A stretch of 11,055 bases of DNA. Origin: Chitinivibrionia bacterium. Its GTDB lineage: Bacteria; Krumholzibacteriota; Krumholzibacteriia; WVZY01. A model generated the notes under the pieces. That model saw only the letters and a list, made by a program, of their open reading frames with translations, made no database searches and was not told the DNA's origin. The position numbers and the translations under genes were made by a program. Positions 1 through 7,301 of the stretch are shown here, piece by piece; within the stretch, counting starts at the first letter, position 1; the number at the start of each line of letters is the position of its first letter. The stretch covers positions 1 through 11,055 of the forward strand of contig JACQXT010000181.1 in NCBI GenBank assembly GCA_016208665.1, written 5' to 3'.

Positions 1-387
1 CACGTCGCTCGCCACTACGCCGAGGAGGCGGGCCGGGCGGTGCGCTTCACCCCGGCTGCCGTGGCGCTGCTCGCGGCGCAGGAGTGGCCGGGCAATGTGC
101 GCGAGCTCGAGAATACCGTCGAGCGCACTGTGGTGCTCAGCAACCGCGGAGTGATCGACGCCGCGGACCTCAAGCTGCTGACGCTGGGATTGCCGGTCAT
201 CGCTACCGCGGCCGCCGAGGGGTTGCCCGGGACTGTGCATGACATTGAGCTGCGCATGCTGCGCGAGGCGCTCGAGGCGACCACCTGGCGCCAGGCGGCA
301 GCTGCGCGCAAGCTGGGCATCACGCCGCGTCAGATCGGCTACCGGATGCGCAAGTACGGGTTGACGCCGCCGGGAAGCGGGGCATAA
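1..387 (+). CDS. nifA: NifA-type sigma-54-dependent activator, C-terminal part (5' end outside window)
   Basis: The reading frame is open from base 1 to a TAA at 385-387 and gives the last 128 residues of a bacterial enhancer-binding protein. Visible are the end of the AAA+ domain with the family motif WPGNVRELENTVERTVVLS (about residues 29-47), a linker, and a Fis-type helix-turn-helix ending in AARKLGITPRQIGYRMRKYG (about 101-120). TPRQIGY in the recognition helix is typical of NifA rather than of NtrC in general. The position directly upstream of nifH supports this. NifA binds upstream activator sites and drives RNA polymerase-sigma-54 open-complex formation at nif promoters. The linker between AAA+ and HTH has no cysteine, unlike the oxygen-sensitive NifA of rhizobia. 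The N-terminal GAF domain is off the window, so another sigma-54 activator cannot be fully excluded. Confidence 0.78.
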   Translation, partial: HVARHYAEEAGRAVRFTPAAVALLAAQEWPGNVRELENTVERTVVLSNRGVIDAADLKLLTLGLPVIATAAAEGLPGTVHDIELRMLREALEATTWRQAAAARKLGITPRQIGYRMRKYGLTPPGSGA

Positions 388-430
388 CCCGCCTCCGTGC
401 CATGCCCGTCCAGGCGGCTGGGCCCGGACG
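377..430 (+). terminator. Weak hairpins after nifA
   Basis: Two modest stems follow the stop codon: GCGGG (377-381) with CCCGC (388-392), which spans the TAA, and CGTCC (407-411) with GGACG (426-430), extended inside by a few more pairs. Neither is followed by a T run, so termination here is only a possibility. Confidence 0.2.
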
Positions 431-461
431 CTGCGGACTTCCACCGTGCTTGATAGGCTCA

Positions 462-497
462 GCCGGCGGCGACACCCCTCCGCGCCACCCCTTCGCC
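462..497 (-). repeat. Dispersed GC-rich repeat, copy A
   Basis: Read on the minus strand, bases 492-475 are AGGGGTGGCGCGGAGGGG. The same 18 bases occur at 11017-11034 on the plus strand. Similarity continues outward: GGCG precedes the core in both copies after one mismatch, and about 14 bases follow with one gap and a few mismatches. Two copies of a 36-base sequence in opposite orientation at the two ends of the window suggest a dispersed intergenic repeat. Its family is not recognised. Confidence 0.6.
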
Positions 498-544
498 AGC
501 AGATGAACCAATCTCGTATTTAATCCGTCCTGGTTGGTCACACG

Positions 545-572
545 AATGTCGCATCGCGACGTTCATGTCGCA
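545..572 (+). promoter_or_regulatory. Inverted and direct repeat upstream of the nifH promoter
   Basis: AATGTCGC (545-552), a 3-base spacer ATC, then GCGACGTT (556-563) form an 8-bp-arm dyad with one mismatch. ATGTCGCA occurs twice, at 546-553 and 565-572, 19 bp apart. The block lies roughly 80-105 bp upstream of the -24 element, where an activator site would be expected, but it does not fit the NifA consensus TGT-N10-ACA. It could be an operator for another regulator; no binding protein can be assigned. Confidence 0.35.
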
Positions 573-649
573 CCTACTCCGGAGCCTCGCCGCGGCCCGG
601 GATGATGTTACCCTCTGATATCGCAAGGATAATCGCCGCTCGCGCGGTG

Positions 650-665
650 TGGCACGACCATTGCT
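650..665 (+). promoter_or_regulatory. Sigma-54 (-24/-12) promoter of nifHD
   Basis: TGGCACGACCATTGCT matches the sigma-54 consensus TGGCACG-N4-TTGCW at every conserved base: GG of the -24 at 651-652 and GC of the -12 at 663-664, with correct spacing. The transcript should start near 675-677, giving a leader of about 45 nt. This is the standard NifA-activated nifH promoter type. Confidence 0.92.
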
Positions 666-672
666 ACTGTAG

Positions 673-2999
<2,327 letters not shown>

Positions 3000-3022
3000 G
3001 GCCTGCCACCTGCGCTACCGAA

Positions 3023-3065
3023 CGCCCGCCGCCGGCCGGCCACCCTCCCCGGCCGGAGGCGGGTG
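3023..3065 (+). terminator. GC-rich hairpin directly after nifD
   Basis: Bases 3025-3039 pair with 3049-3063 (CCCGCC with GGCGGG, one G-A mismatch, then CCGGCCGG with CCGGCCGG) around a 9-nt loop, extendable by two pairs. The following bases TGCCTTTGC hold only a short T run. The stem is strong enough to end transcription or to protect the 3' end of a nifHD mRNA. Confidence 0.6.
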
Positions 3066-3081
3066 CCTTTGCAGGCGGTAG

Positions 3082-3207
3082 AAAATGGCCCATCTGCTGC
3101 GGTGCGCTCCTTACCACCTGCGAGCCCTGCGAGTGGGTGGAGCACTGCGGCGCACACCAGTGCGCCTCATTTCTCAGGACTCGCGTGCCTAGCATCTGGA
3201 CCATTTT
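3082..3207. mobile_element. Possible remnant of IS21-type element ends
   Basis: AAAATGGCCCATCTGCT (3082-3098) and the reverse complement of 3191-3207, AAAATGGTCCAGATGCT, agree at 14 of 17 positions, forming terminal inverted repeats around 126 bp. The AAAATGGCCCA core resembles, from memory, the multiple terminal repeats of IS21-family elements. There is no istA or istB inside, so it would be a deletion remnant or a non-autonomous derivative. A nested hairpin GGCGCA (3149-3154) with TGCGCC (3161-3166) sits within it. No target-site duplication was identified. Confidence 0.35.
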
Positions 3208-3229
3208 GAGGTGCCTGCACGTTCCGATT

Positions 3230-3241
3230 TCACTGCAGTGA
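3230..3241. promoter_or_regulatory. 12-bp perfect palindrome upstream of mqsR
   Basis: TCACTGCAGTGA is a perfect dyad about 34 bp upstream of the -35 element of the mqsRA promoter. It could be an operator. It does not match the ACCT/AGGT-type MqsA operator known from E. coli, so its reader is unknown. Confidence 0.3.
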
Positions 3242-3274
3242 GGCAGATCTGCGAGAAGGACAGGTATATCCATA

Positions 3275-3303
3275 TTGACTATATTTATCATTGTGGCTAT
3301 TTT
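3275..3303 (+). promoter_or_regulatory. Sigma-70 promoter of the mqsRA locus
   Basis: TTGACT (3275-3280), a 17-bp AT-rich spacer, and TATTTT (3298-3303) make a good sigma-70 promoter. The A of the mqsR ATG at 3310 is 7 bases after the -10, that is, at the expected transcription start, so the transcript would be leaderless for mqsR. Confidence 0.6.
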
Positions 3304-3309
3304 GTGCCA

Positions 3310-3446
3310 ATGGAGAAGCGGTCTCCGCACTACCGCCTCGCGGAAGTCCAACGGATGGTGGCTGACCCGGAGAGTCGCCCTTTTACGGTAGAGTAACGGC
3401 CTGCGAGGAAGATCGTCCCCCGGTCATTCAGTTCAAAGCCAGGTAA
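3310..3446 (+). pseudogene. mqsR: mqsR toxin, internally deleted and frameshifted
   Basis: MqsR is a RelE-fold mRNA interferase of about 98 residues (GCU-specific in E. coli), neutralised by MqsA. Here ATG 3310 begins MEKRSPHYRLAEVQRMVADP, clearly the MqsR N-terminus (E. coli begins MEKRTPHTRL), continues to ESRPFT and ends at TAA 3394-3396 after 28 residues. In a second frame, just before mqsA, EDRPPVIQFKAR then stops at TAA 3444-3446, resembling the MqsR C-terminal strand (VLIVSFKEK in E. coli). Roughly 60 central residues, including the catalytic core, are missing and the frame changes. The product cannot be an active toxin. The second TAA lies 10 nt before mqsA and forms part of its ribosome binding site, which preserves the usual toxin-antitoxin spacing. 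An assembly collapse would look the same. Confidence 0.75.
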
Positions 3447-3456
3447 GGAGGCAACC

Positions 3457-3852
3457 ATGGGATGCCCGGCATGCGGCAACTCCGCGATGGTGGCGAAGGA
3501 GTGCGACGAGACCCTGACCTACGGCGGGCAGTCACTGACTCTGCACGGGATGCGCGGTGATTTTTGCACCGCCTGCGGCGAAGGAACCTGGGATCCCTTG
3601 AGCTACCGGCGCTATACGGAGGCGCAGGCGTCCCTCATCCGTACCGTGAAAGGTGACGTGAGCGCCGACATCCGCCGCATTCGCAAGAGCCTGAATCTCA
3701 CCCAGACCGAACTCGCCGGGATCTTCGGCGTCGGCAAAGTGGCGTTCTCCCGCTATGAACGCGGCGAAACCCGTCCCCCCGCGCCCCTGGTGAAGCTCCT
3801 CCGGCTGGTGGAGCGCCATCCCGAGCTCCTGAAAGAGATGGCGGAGGTGTAG
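3457..3852 (+). CDS. mqsA: MqsA-type antitoxin / transcriptional repressor
   Basis: The 131-residue product matches E. coli MqsA in length and layout. The N-terminal zinc domain has Cys3, Cys6, Cys37 and Cys40, the same four ligand positions as in E. coli. A linker is followed by an XRE-type helix-turn-helix at about 68-105 (LTQTELAGIFGVGKVAFSRY) and the C-terminal HPELLKEM. MqsA sequesters MqsR through the zinc domain and represses the mqsRA promoter, and in E. coli also others, through the HTH. AAGGAGG at 3444-3450 is a strong ribosome binding site 6 nt before the ATG. Its partner gene is broken, so this is an orphan antitoxin that may persist as a DNA-binding regulator. At the place of E. 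coli DNA-reading residue Asn97 there is Val95, while Arg101 is kept as Arg99, so the operator may differ. Confidence 0.88.
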   Translation: MGCPACGNSAMVAKECDETLTYGGQSLTLHGMRGDFCTACGEGTWDPLSYRRYTEAQASLIRTVKGDVSADIRRIRKSLNLTQTELAGIFGVGKVAFSRYERGETRPPAPLVKLLRLVERHPELLKEMAEV

Positions 3853-3922
3853 CGTGAATATTTCGAGCCGGGCCTCGCCGCTTTCTGCGTGCAGGTTCTG
3901 CGCGTGAGAGCAAGCCGGCGGA

Positions 3923-5119
3923 TTAAAAGCCAGAGAGGAAACCGTAGACCTTGCCCTTCGGCATCTCCTTCACCCGCCGGAAGAAATCAGTCTCCGTGAT
4001 TTGGGTCGGCCACTCGAGCCTGACGGAAAGGAGGAACCCCCCGTCTTCCGGCAGGGGCTTGGCCTGTATCGCCTGGAGTTGGATCAAGTAGTTGAGGTCC
4101 CGAATCAGCGCCTTGTGCGGGTTTTTCAGTGCGTAGAAATGCCGCGTTCTGGTCGTGAGATCCATAAGGGTTATCTCGTCCACATCAAGCATCAGATTCA
4201 GAATCTGAAGGTGGCGCCCCGACATCACGCGCTTCCGCGGTGAGCGCAACCGCCCGAAGAGGTCCGTCATGGTGTTTCGGTAAAGGGCCTTTTCGACCTG
4301 TCTACGGATTTCGCCGAACAGCAGGCGGCACTGGCTTTCGATGCCCTTGAGCGCAAATTTCAGGAAGGGGGTGAGATCGTGATTCCGCCCCCGGGTCTCG
4401 CTCAGCGCGGCCAGATAGTGGGGTTTGTTCTCGTAGTAGTAGTTCGACATTGCGATGAAGAGCGTGTCCCGCAGGCCCGTTCGCTGAAGCATCATGGCCT
4501 CCAGCGCACGCGCAGTGCGTCCATTCCCGTCCAGAAACGGATGCATGGCAGCGAAGTGATAATGCAAGGCCAGCGCCTGCACGAGCGGATCATGCGACAG
4601 ATAGTCCGATTGCGCGGCCATGGCAAGCGAGCGCAAGGCTTCCGCGCAAGCCTGACCACCCTCGACGCCTCGATGCCGAGGCGAACCGAAGGTGACGTTT
4701 TCATCCCTCCCCCGAACCTTTCCAGGCGAGCAATGGTCGTCGTCACAGCCAGTCACCATGCGGCGATGAATCTCAAGGATCAGGTGTTCATCGACGGGGC
4801 GGTCGGCCTGCAGTTGCGCTATCCAGCGGTACGTCGCGACCGCGGCCGCAGCCTGCCGCTGCGATCGCGTTTCCAACTGCGCCGGACTTTCACGCAGCGC
4901 CACGTCCAATTCCCGTTCTGTAAACTCAGCACCTTCGATGCGTGACGTGCCGGCCACCTCGCGCTTGAGCTGAACTCGCTGGAGTTCGTCCGCCCAACTT
5001 CGCTGGTAGGGGATCTGAGTCAGCGCGATCATCGCCGCCTTGGCGGCCAGAAGCTCACCTTGGACAGCCAAAGAATCATACGAGATCCACTGCCGCGGCA
5101 GCTCATAGCGAATAGTCAT
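3923..5119 (-). CDS. Fic-domain protein (AMPylase/NMPylase-like) with N-terminal inhibitory motif
   Basis: This 398-residue protein carries the Fic core motif HPFLDGNGRTAR at 193-204: catalytic His193, and Asp197 and Asn199 for Mg/ATP binding. Fic proteins transfer AMP or another nucleotide monophosphate from NTP to a hydroxyl side chain. TSRIEG at 58-63 fits the [S/T]xxxE[G/N] inhibitory helix of class II Fic proteins, in which the Glu blocks ATP binding, so activity is probably self-restrained. The region 38-60 (YQRSWADELQRVQLKREV) is the usual helical N-terminal domain. The last 100 or so residues probably form a winged-helix-like domain, as in the Fic/DOC proteins linked to restriction or TA loci. 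The gene converges on mqsA with a 70-nt gap in which I see nothing, and has its own upstream promoter. The target is unknown. Confidence 0.9.
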   Translation of the reverse strand: MTIRYELPRQWISYDSLAVQGELLAAKAAMIALTQIPYQRSWADELQRVQLKREVAGTSRIEGAEFTERELDVALRESPAQLETRSQRQAAAAVATYRWIAQLQADRPVDEHLILEIHRRMVTGCDDDHCSPGKVRGRDENVTFGSPRHRGVEGGQACAEALRSLAMAAQSDYLSHDPLVQALALHYHFAAMHPFLDGNGRTARALEAMMLQRTGLRDTLFIAMSNYYYENKPHYLAALSETRGRNHDLTPFLKFALKGIESQCRLLFGEIRRQVEKALYRNTMTDLFGRLRSPRKRVMSGRHLQILNLMLDVDEITLMDLTTRTRHFYALKNPHKALIRDLNYLIQLQAIQAKPLPEDGGFLLSVRLEWPTQITETDFFRRVKEMPKGKVYGFLSGF

Positions 5120-5183
5120 TGCTTCACTATTTCAAAGTTCGTTTCCGAAGTCAATTCCGCTGCCTGATTGGCAACTATTCGTT

Positions 5184-5189
5184 ATTATA
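5184..5189 (-). promoter_or_regulatory. -10 element of the fic promoter
   Basis: On the minus strand these bases read TATAAT, a perfect -10, with an AT-rich stretch upstream but no good -35. The start would fall near 5177, leaving a leader of about 58 nt before ATG 5119. ACTATTCG (5174-5181) and its reverse complement CGAATAGT (5109-5116, inside codons 2-4) flank the leader and may be operator half-sites. Confidence 0.5.
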
Positions 5190-5225
5190 GCGATTCATAA
5201 AGTAAAAATCATGCATAAGGTACTG

Positions 5226-5258
5226 TCATTTCCTGTTCATTTCCTGCTCGTTTCCCAT
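5226..5258. repeat. Three tandem 11-bp pyrimidine-rich repeats
   Basis: TCATTTCCTGT (5226-5236), TCATTTCCTGC (5237-5247) and the degenerate TCGTTTCCCAT (5248-5258) follow each other without gaps. The unit is close to one helical turn. They lie in the AT-rich gap upstream of fic. They may be an array of protein-binding sites or simple slippage; function unknown. Confidence 0.5.
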
Positions 5259-5324
5259 TTGTTGCATTTCTCAAGGAGTTTGCTTCAGGGTTCGCCTCGA
5301 CTACCCTCTTAGCACCCTTACTAG

Positions 5325-5350
5325 TACCTCTACTTGGAGGTAATTACCTC
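5325..5350. promoter_or_regulatory. Nested palindromes TACCTC / GAGGTAATTACCTC
   Basis: GAGGTAATTACCTC (5337-5350) is a perfect 14-bp dyad. TACCTC at 5325-5330 can also pair with GAGGTA at 5337-5342 across a 6-nt loop, so the block can form two alternative hairpins or present two operator copies. It overlaps the end of the decayed gene on the minus strand. Confidence 0.4.
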
Positions 5351-5570
5351 ATCCCCGACCACCTGGCGGCCGGTCCCCGGCCCACGCAGGCAACCTGAGC
5401 CGCAGTACCCGCCGGATCAATTCGCGGCTCACCCCGGGGCAATCCCGCTCCAAATCGACGTCCTTTTCCTTTTAGTGCCCGGCATCGGCAATCCGACCCC
5501 GTGCTATTCGATGAAGATGCTGGATCGTTTCCTTGGAAACCACCAGGAATGCGGCATTGACGCTATGTCC
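5344..5570 (-). pseudogene. Decayed 3' end of an unidentified gene with a winged-helix-like C-terminus
   Basis: On the minus strand one frame reads AAFLVVSKETIQHLHRIARG, then RIADAGH and a TAA at 5472-5474. The same frame resumes as DLERDCPGVSRELIRRVLRL (about 5456-5397). After a frame change, the end reads VACVGRGPAARWSGMR with TAA at 5344-5346. Taken together these look like a helix-turn-helix followed by the Gly-Arg-Gly wing of a C-terminal winged helix, interrupted by one stop and one frameshift. I do not recognise the family. The upstream part is lost or overlaps the promoter of the toxin-antitoxin pair on the other strand. The stretch from 5120 to 5593 holds no intact gene that I can support. 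Confidence 0.35.
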
Positions 5571-5585
5571 GTTTAGACATATATT
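5557..5585 (+). promoter_or_regulatory. Promoter with embedded operator of the higBA-like pair
   Basis: TTGACG (5557-5562), a 17-bp spacer and TATATT (5580-5585) form a good sigma-70 promoter. The spacer contains an inverted repeat, TATGTC (5564-5569), 6 nt, GACATA (5576-5581), placed so that a bound repressor would block RNA polymerase. This is the usual layout for autoregulation by the HTH antitoxin. The start should fall near 5592-5594, at or next to the toxin ATG. Confidence 0.65.
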
Positions 5586-5593
5586 CGTGGCTG

Positions 5594-5926
5594 ATGAAAC
5601 GAGCTGGAAAACCGTTGGTATGGTTGCATGGCGAGATCCGCACACCTCCGCTATCACAGACTGCGCGGATCGAGGTGGGGATTCTCCTTCGTCGCCTGCA
5701 GGAAGGGTCGCCAATCGGGATGCCTCATGCGCGGCCCATGCCGATAATCGGGCCGCGTTGCTTGGAGTTACGGATTGTTGATGCCGACGCCACGTGGCGA
5801 ATCATGCTCCGGTCCGATCCGGATGCAATCGTCATCCTTGAAGTTTTCCAGAAGAAGACCAGGGCGACACCCCGCGGAGTCATCGAATCCTGTCGACGTA
5901 GACTGAAGGAGTACGACAATGCATGA
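5594..5926 (+). CDS. HigB/RelE-like toxin, phage Gp49-like family
   Basis: The 110-residue product has the hallmarks of the Gp49-like (HigB-type) toxins: KPLVWLHGEIRTPPLSQTAR at 6-25, LLRRLQEG, the segment PHARPMPIIGPRCLELR at 44-60, WRIMLR, and VFQKKT at 84-89. Relatives are ribosome-dependent or free mRNA endonucleases of the RelE superfold, here neutralised by the antitoxin encoded next. The toxin precedes the antitoxin, as in higBA. The start at 5594 has no ribosome binding site but sits at the expected transcription start, suggesting leaderless translation; a TTG at 5615 is the only close alternative. The gene overlaps the antitoxin by 8 nt, implying coupled translation. It appears intact. 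Confidence 0.88.
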   Translation: MKRAGKPLVWLHGEIRTPPLSQTARIEVGILLRRLQEGSPIGMPHARPMPIIGPRCLELRIVDADATWRIMLRSDPDAIVILEVFQKKTRATPRGVIESCRRRLKEYDNA

Positions 5927-6248
5927 AGACAAGGCAAAGCGCCTGGAAGCGAAGGGGTGGAAAGTCGGGAGCGTTGGGGACTTCCTGGGGCTGACCGCCG
6001 ACGAGGAAGCCTTCGTGGAACTAAAGCTGCGGCTGGCCGGTGGTCTTCGGGAGCGCCGGTTGCTCTGTCGGCTTTCCCAGGTGCAGCTCGCTCGGGCAGT
6101 GCGTTCGAGCCAGTCGCGGGTCGCAAAAATGGAAGCTGGGGATCCGTCGGTCTCCGTGGATCTCCTGGTCCGATCTCTCCTTGCACTCGGCGCCTCGCCG
6201 CGAGATCTCGCTCGGCTCATAGCCGGCAAGAAGGGCATCGCCGCCTGA
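5919..6248 (+). CDS. HigA-like XRE-family antitoxin
   Basis: A 109-residue protein with a central XRE helix-turn-helix at about 40-75 (LRERRLLCRLSQVQLARAV, then SSQSRVAKMEAGDPSVSVDL), the signature of antitoxins paired with Gp49/HigB toxins. The N-terminal LGLTADEEAFVELKLRLA at 23-40 is also typical. It should bind the toxin and repress the promoter at 5557-5585 through the inverted repeat there. It starts at ATG 5919, inside the toxin gene, with AAGGAG (5906-5911) as ribosome binding site. It converges on the broken DUF262 gene with only 11 bp between the stops; no terminator is visible there. Confidence 0.88.
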   Translation: MHEDKAKRLEAKGWKVGSVGDFLGLTADEEAFVELKLRLAGGLRERRLLCRLSQVQLARAVRSSQSRVAKMEAGDPSVSVDLLVRSLLALGASPRDLARLIAGKKGIAA

Positions 6249-6259
6249 CAGCGACAACA

Positions 6260-7185
6260 TTAGCCGCCGAGAAACTCGTTCAACCGCCGGGCGACGGATT
6301 CCCTGCGACGCTGGAGAAACGCTTTGTAGCCATCGACGCCCAGAAGTTCGGGGTCCGTAGGGATGGATTGCGCCTCAAACGCCGCAAGTCCCGACTTCTC
6401 AATCATCGGCGGGAAGTAATGGCTCGGCGGCTTGTCGCTGATCTGGCGGTTGGTCTTCCCAGCGATGAAGCACAGATTGGCGATGTCGTCCGCTTCCCGG
6501 CCCGCTCGAGGACATCCATCCGGTAGACGTACTTGCGAATGCCGCGGAGCTTCGCCAAGCGCTGGCTATAGCGCTCGAAGTTGGGATCGTCGAACCCGCC
6601 CACCCCGGCACGCTTGAGGAAGGGTGCATCACTGTCTGACTTGAACACCTCAGTGACCTTGACCCACTGCGGCAACTGGCTCAACTTGCGCGTGGCCACC
6701 ACAAAGGTCATGCGATCGAAACGCTTCTGAAGCTCGTCCTCGCTCGAATCCGCCTCGTCCTCGGTGAGATGTTCGTCCTCGTCCTCTTCAGCGCCATCCT
6801 CGTCCACCTCGGTAACGACGGTTGGTTTGTCGGGATGGTCGAGATTGAAGAGCAGTTCAATCGGCCTCTTGCGGCCACAGACCTTGACCGCTTCGCCCCG
6901 AATTACCGCCCAGAGCGACGTGAGCCTTTGTTGGCCATCGAGCAGCAGCCGGGTGCTTTGGTAAGGATTCGCTTGTTGAGCGACAGCCATATCCTGCAGT
7001 GGAACGTCCTCGTCGGTGTCCCAGAGCAGGATCGCTCCCGAAGGGTAGTCTCTGTAAAGGGAGTCAAGCAGATCGCGCACCCTCGTGGAGCGCCAGACGT
7101 AGCGCCGCTGCATCTCGGGCAAGCGCAGCTCGCCGCGCTCGATCATCCCAACGAGGTCTTCAACGGCAGCTTCAGCTTTGGACAT
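6260..7185 (-). pseudogene. DUF262 (GmrSD-like) protein gene with internal deletion and frame change
   Basis: From ATG 7185 (AAGGGA ribosome binding site) one frame gives 225 good residues of a DUF262 protein: LPEMQRRYVWRSTRVRDLLD at 22-41, YPSGAILLW, the ParB-like motif LLLDGQQRLTS at 80-90, an acidic run at about 125-150, and RKYVYRMDVLER at 217-228. From about 6500 the sense moves to another frame reading EADDIANLCFIAGKTNRQIS, then HYFPPMIEKSG and GYKAFLQRRRESVARRLNEF, ending at TAA 6260-6262. That is the C-terminal end of such proteins. In relatives several hundred residues lie between these parts, starting with the EVTEIFVRVNS-type segment, so the middle is deleted. Intact family members include nucleases that cleave modified DNA. 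The gene ends the minus-strand run that begins with hsdS. Confidence 0.75.
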
Positions 7186-7205
7186 TCATGATCCCTTCAA
7201 TTCGC

Positions 7206-7246
7206 CCGGCCCGCCAGCCTGCAGGAAAACCGTAGGTGTGGGCCGG
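7206..7246. other. Long-loop inverted repeat between the 210-aa protein gene and the DUF262 gene
   Basis: CCGGCCC (7206-7212) and GGGCCGG (7240-7246) are perfect complements 27 nt apart. They lie in the 116-nt gap between two minus-strand genes. It may attenuate read-through, but the loop is long and there is no T run. Confidence 0.2.
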
Positions 7247-7301
7247 CTCGGCGCTCATATTCGCTTGAAACTTGTGACGCCCCTAGCCTCGCCCAGGATT
7301 G

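Noticed and set aside
547..562. NifA activator site TGT-N10-ACA
   Set aside because: TGT at 547-549 is followed after 10 nt by CGT, not ACA; the other TGT triplets between 388 and 650 fail as well.
4379..4945. 188-codon plus-strand frame opposite fic
   Set aside because: Shadow of the Fic coding frame; the minus strand shows HPFLDGNGR and full-length homology.
5226..5258. CRISPR array
   Set aside because: Three contiguous 11-bp units without spacers are far too short and lack cas genes.
5334..5576. 80-codon plus-strand frame in the fic-higBA gap
   Set aside because: Pro-rich translation without family features, no ribosome binding site, overlapping palindromes and the decayed minus-strand gene.
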